From: DATGFK01 sp040007395
GTDB lineage: Bacteria; Chloroflexota; Anaerolineae; Aggregatilineales; UBA2796
DNA length: 15,240 nt
Direction of reading: 5' to 3'
Assembly (NCBI GenBank): GCA_040007395.1
Contig: JBDTVG010000100.1
Location: 1-15,240 of the forward strand
The notes under the pieces are model-generated. The model did no database searches. It saw nothing but the letters and a program-made list of their open reading frames with translations, and was not told the DNA's origin. Within the stretch, counting starts at the first letter, position 1, and each line of letters begins with the position of its first letter. The position numbers and the translations under genes were made by a program. Below are positions 13,612-15,240 of this stretch, one piece after another.

Positions 13612-14070
13612 TTATGGGGCATCAAGCGTCTTGGAGAGTTGAGTCACCAGCCAACGACACCCTAGAATCATTGCGAAACAGAAAACCGCTTCCAGGGCTA
13701 AACTTAAAGCGATAACAATTGGGCCAAATACCATTACAAAAAGTGTGGTGTGTACCGAAAACAATACAATGGTTAACAATACAGTCCAACGGCTAAACCG
13801 ACTCACACCCGAAACTAGCGTACCGTCGCTATGACGCTCCAAAGTACCGACAGCTTCCACGATCAAATTGCGCCCCACATCGTGCCGCATCTTAAATTGA
13901 AAAAAATCTGCATCCAGTCGCGTCACTTTGACTTTGATCGGGTTCTTGAAGCTGATGAGCTTTGTAGGTTCGTCTCTGCTCTGTAACCGCGTGGCGCAGT
14001 CTTCCAAACTAAATGGGGAGATGAATTCGAAAGGAACGATCCACACATGGGGATTCAGTTTGAAGGACAT
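13612..14070 (-). CDS. Hypothetical membrane protein, 152 aa, two transmembrane segments
   Basis: Not recognised as a named family. Residues 1-93 are a soluble β-rich domain: FEFISPFSLEDCATRLQSR looks like a short conserved opening, followed by strands VKVTRLDADFFQFKMRHDVGRNLIVEAVGTLERHSDGTLVSGVSRFSRW with a central Asp-Gly turn. Two hydrophobic helices follow at about 95-115 and 117-138, ending in a short cytoplasmic tail. Small proteins of this layout are common as lineage-specific paralogues, and this may be a lipid- or surface-associated one, which is a guess. GAGG seven bases before the ATG supports the start. A TTGAAA-16-TAACAT promoter lies upstream. It is divergently arranged with the VOC gene. 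Confidence 0.78.
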   Translation of the reverse strand: MSFKLNPHVWIVPFEFISPFSLEDCATRLQSRDEPTKLISFKNPIKVKVTRLDADFFQFKMRHDVGRNLIVEAVGTLERHSDGTLVSGVSRFSRWTVLLTIVLFSVHTTLFVMVFGPIVIALSLALEAVFCFAMILGCRWLVTQLSKTLDAP

Positions 14071-14095
14071 ACAATAACCTCAAATGACACGATTA

Positions 14096-14120
14096 CACTA
14101 ATTATCTCATGTTATTAGTG
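14096..14120. repeat. Inverted repeat CACTAAT/ATTAGTG over a -10 box
   Basis: Seven-base perfect arms (14096-14102 and 14114-14120) are separated by 11 bases, for a total of 25 bases. The right arm and centre overlap the -10 hexamer of the candidate minus-strand promoter, as expected for an operator. Confidence 0.4.
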
Positions 14121-14136
14121 TACAGGTTGATTTCAA
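14109..14136 (-). promoter_or_regulatory. Candidate promoter of the 152-aa membrane protein gene
   Basis: On the minus strand TTGAAA (14131-14136, five of six) is followed after 16 bases by TAACAT (14109-14114, four of six). The leader to the ATG is about 30 bases. A dyad covers the -10 region. Confidence 0.45.
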
Positions 14137-14156
14137 AGCCATCCCAACAATTGGCC

Positions 14157-14185
14157 TTGACGTAGCTCAAATGTTCGCATAAACT
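14157..14185 (+). promoter_or_regulatory. Sigma70-like promoter of the VOC gene
   Basis: TTGACG (14157-14162, five of six) and TAAACT (14180-14185, four of six) are exactly 17 bases apart. The predicted leader is about 50 bases. Confidence 0.6.
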
Positions 14186-14242
14186 CATTTGAATGGAAAA
14201 CAACCCCTCTAACCGCAATAGATATAGAAAGCCGCAAGGTGC

Positions 14243-14644
14243 ATGATGTTTGGCAAGCTCACTGCAACAGTCTTAGTCGTACAAGATCTAGAAAAGTGCA
14301 TGAAGTTTTATCAGGACATGTTCGCCCTTGAACCAACATTCACCGATGCTAATTCCGCTGCCTATCGAATAGAAGATCACGATTTTGTGCTGCTCAAAGT
14401 AGCCGCCGCCGCAGATATGATCAGCGAAGAGGCGCTTTCGCTTGATAAAGAGGTAGGTCATCGGGTGCTGCTGTGCATTGGTGTTGAGGATGTTGACGTA
14501 ACCTACAAGGCGCTCACAGCGAAAGGACTTGTGTTCATCAAACCGCCAAAAAGTCAGGATTGGGGACGGCGCACGGCTTACTTTGCTGATCCTGAGGGCA
14601 ATCTTTGGGAACTCTGGCAATCCCTTCCCGATGAGCAGAAGTAG
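14243..14644 (+). CDS. VOC superfamily (glyoxalase/dioxygenase-fold) protein
   Basis: A 133-aa single-chain VOC protein built of two βαβββ modules. The first module has TVLVVQDLEKCMKFYQDMFALEP (9-31), with the conserved Asp-hydrophobic start and FYxxxF helix. The second has VLLCIGVEDVDVTYKALTAKGL (75-96) and the family ending GRRTAYFADPEGNLWELWQ (108-126), with E123 at the usual metal-ligand position. The fold covers lyases, dioxygenases and antibiotic-binding proteins. Nothing here points to a particular substrate, and the other metal ligands are not obvious. Start: ATG codons at 14243 and 14246 follow AAGG (14236-14239), and the second has the better spacing. It has its own promoter and no neighbour in the same orientation within the window. 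Confidence 0.92.
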   Translation: MMFGKLTATVLVVQDLEKCMKFYQDMFALEPTFTDANSAAYRIEDHDFVLLKVAAAADMISEEALSLDKEVGHRVLLCIGVEDVDVTYKALTAKGLVFIKPPKSQDWGRRTAYFADPEGNLWELWQSLPDEQK

Positions 14645-14775
14645 GGTAAGTAGTGCTAGTGTTGAAATGGAGTACGTAGCAGATTAAGTGTCCAGTTGCT
14701 TGAATATATTGAGAATGCGAGAAGTAGGTTGAGCATGTCTTAGAACGCGAACGAAAATAAAGATTATGGAACAGG

Positions 14776-15072
14776 CTAGGACTTCGAACGGATATTTTTC
14801 CAGACTTGGAAAAATGCTTGTATTAGACCGACAATTGCAATAACGATGATGACAATACCAAGATAAAATATCACCGTAATGAGTGTATCTGGATTTGTTG
14901 GCGGCCCGTGGGTATAAGCAAAGCGCGGCGTAAAGAAGAAAAGTACACCAAGCAGCATCAAAGCAATCCGCGCAACGACTGTACACCCTATTGGAGTCTT
15001 CACACTGCGGACTGTCCTAGCAGGAATATAAATTGTCCAATGCCAAAAAAGGATGCTAAATCTGATATACAT
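14776..15072 (-). CDS. Small hypothetical membrane protein, about 98 aa
   Basis: Not recognised. Two clear hydrophobic helices are visible (ARIALMLLGVLFFFTP and LITVIFYLGIVIIVIAIVGLIQAFF). The N-terminal segment FSILFWHWTIYI is also hydrophobic, so two or three membrane spans are likely, with a basic cytoplasmic end (WKNIRSKS). ATG codons at 15072 and 15078 are possible. GGGG at 15079-15082 gives workable spacing to 15072 only. A TTG at 15084 is less likely. TACAAT upstream on the minus strand could be a -10 box, without a clear -35. The overlapping minus-strand frame between 14684 and 14986 has a Cys/His/Tyr-rich shadow-like composition and is not called. The 131 bases between this gene and the VOC stop hold nothing I can identify. 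Confidence 0.6.
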   Translation of the reverse strand: MYIRFSILFWHWTIYIPARTVRSVKTPIGCTVVARIALMLLGVLFFFTPRFAYTHGPPTNPDTLITVIFYLGIVIIVIAIVGLIQAFFQVWKNIRSKS

Positions 15073-15150
15073 TACCATCCCCAATATTTGGAAATTGTCG
15101 TCGTACTGATTGAATTGTAGTAATTAACCTGAGTTTTGGATAGAAAAGGG

Positions 15151-15175
15151 GATACCCAACGGGAAAAACGGTATC
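15151..15175. other. Hairpin GATACC/GGTATC near the window end
   Basis: Six-base perfect arms (15151-15156 and 15170-15175) enclose a 13-base loop. On the plus strand TTTG follows, and on the minus strand CCCCTTTT. It could be a weak terminator for a gene outside the window. Otherwise nothing is visible in 15085-15240. Confidence 0.25.
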
Positions 15176-15240
15176 TTTGAGTTACTAGGGTCATATGCTA
15201 GTTCGAAAAACGCAGACAAAATGTCTTTCGGTGGGTAGGG

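Noticed and set aside
14684..14986. Minus-strand 100-codon frame overlapping the small membrane protein
   Set aside because: Cys/His/Tyr-rich sequence without a clear ribosome site. The overlapping frame at 14776-15072 has regular hydrophobic helices and a basic end, and only one of the two is likely real.
1..15240. CRISPR array, insertion sequence, prophage or integron
   Set aside because: No regularly spaced repeats, transposase or integrase motifs, or terminal inverted repeats were seen. The tRNA-Thr gene has no adjacent integrase or duplicated 3' end.

Overview
The window looks like chromosomal DNA of an environmental bacterium, most likely a member of the Chloroflexota (Anaerolineae-like). 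This assignment is an inference from three things: the secreted PA14 plus double-SH3 protein, several lineage-restricted membrane hypotheticals of a type common in that phylum, and moderate GC content. Genes are tightly packed. Shine-Dalgarno sites (AGGAG, GGAGG, GAGG) are clear for many genes, and several sigma70-like promoters with 16-17 bp spacers can be read directly. I see no insertion sequence, phage gene, CRISPR array or rRNA.

Left part (1-3096). An unrecognised 184-aa gene on the plus strand converges on a secreted PA14/SH3 protein gene on the minus strand. A strong bidirectional terminator hairpin lies between them. The secreted protein has its own good promoter, just behind an AI-2E family membrane permease gene.

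Middle-left (3183-7258, all minus strand). In transcription order: HIT hydrolase, YqeY-like protein, a PgpH/YqfF-type 7TM-HD phosphodiesterase, YbeY endoribonuclease and a DgkA-type lipid kinase. The last three overlap (ATGA junction between pgpH and ybeY) and keep the order known from Firmicutes, but the usual phoH gene is absent. A TTGCCA-17-TATGAT promoter lies upstream of HIT.

Centre (7259-11325, plus strand). A 334-bp divergent intergenic region carries several perfect or near-perfect dyads. It is followed by a two-TM hypothetical, then a translationally coupled operon: a 120-aa protein, a clan-A glycoside-hydrolase-like protein whose C-terminus is a divergent copy of that 120-aa protein, and a PncC/CinA-C amidohydrolase. 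This duplicated-domain pair, with an A7 tract just before the TGATG junction, is the least explained part of the window.

Right part (11289-15240). On the minus strand: tRNA-Thr(CGU), uridine kinase, a J-domain coiled-coil protein and a GNAT acetyltransferase. The tRNA is followed by an intrinsic terminator whose 5' arm can instead pair with a segment just upstream. This is an attenuator-like arrangement placed directly before the uridine kinase start. Beyond lie a two-TM hypothetical (minus), a VOC/glyoxalase-fold protein (plus) and a small membrane hypothetical (minus).
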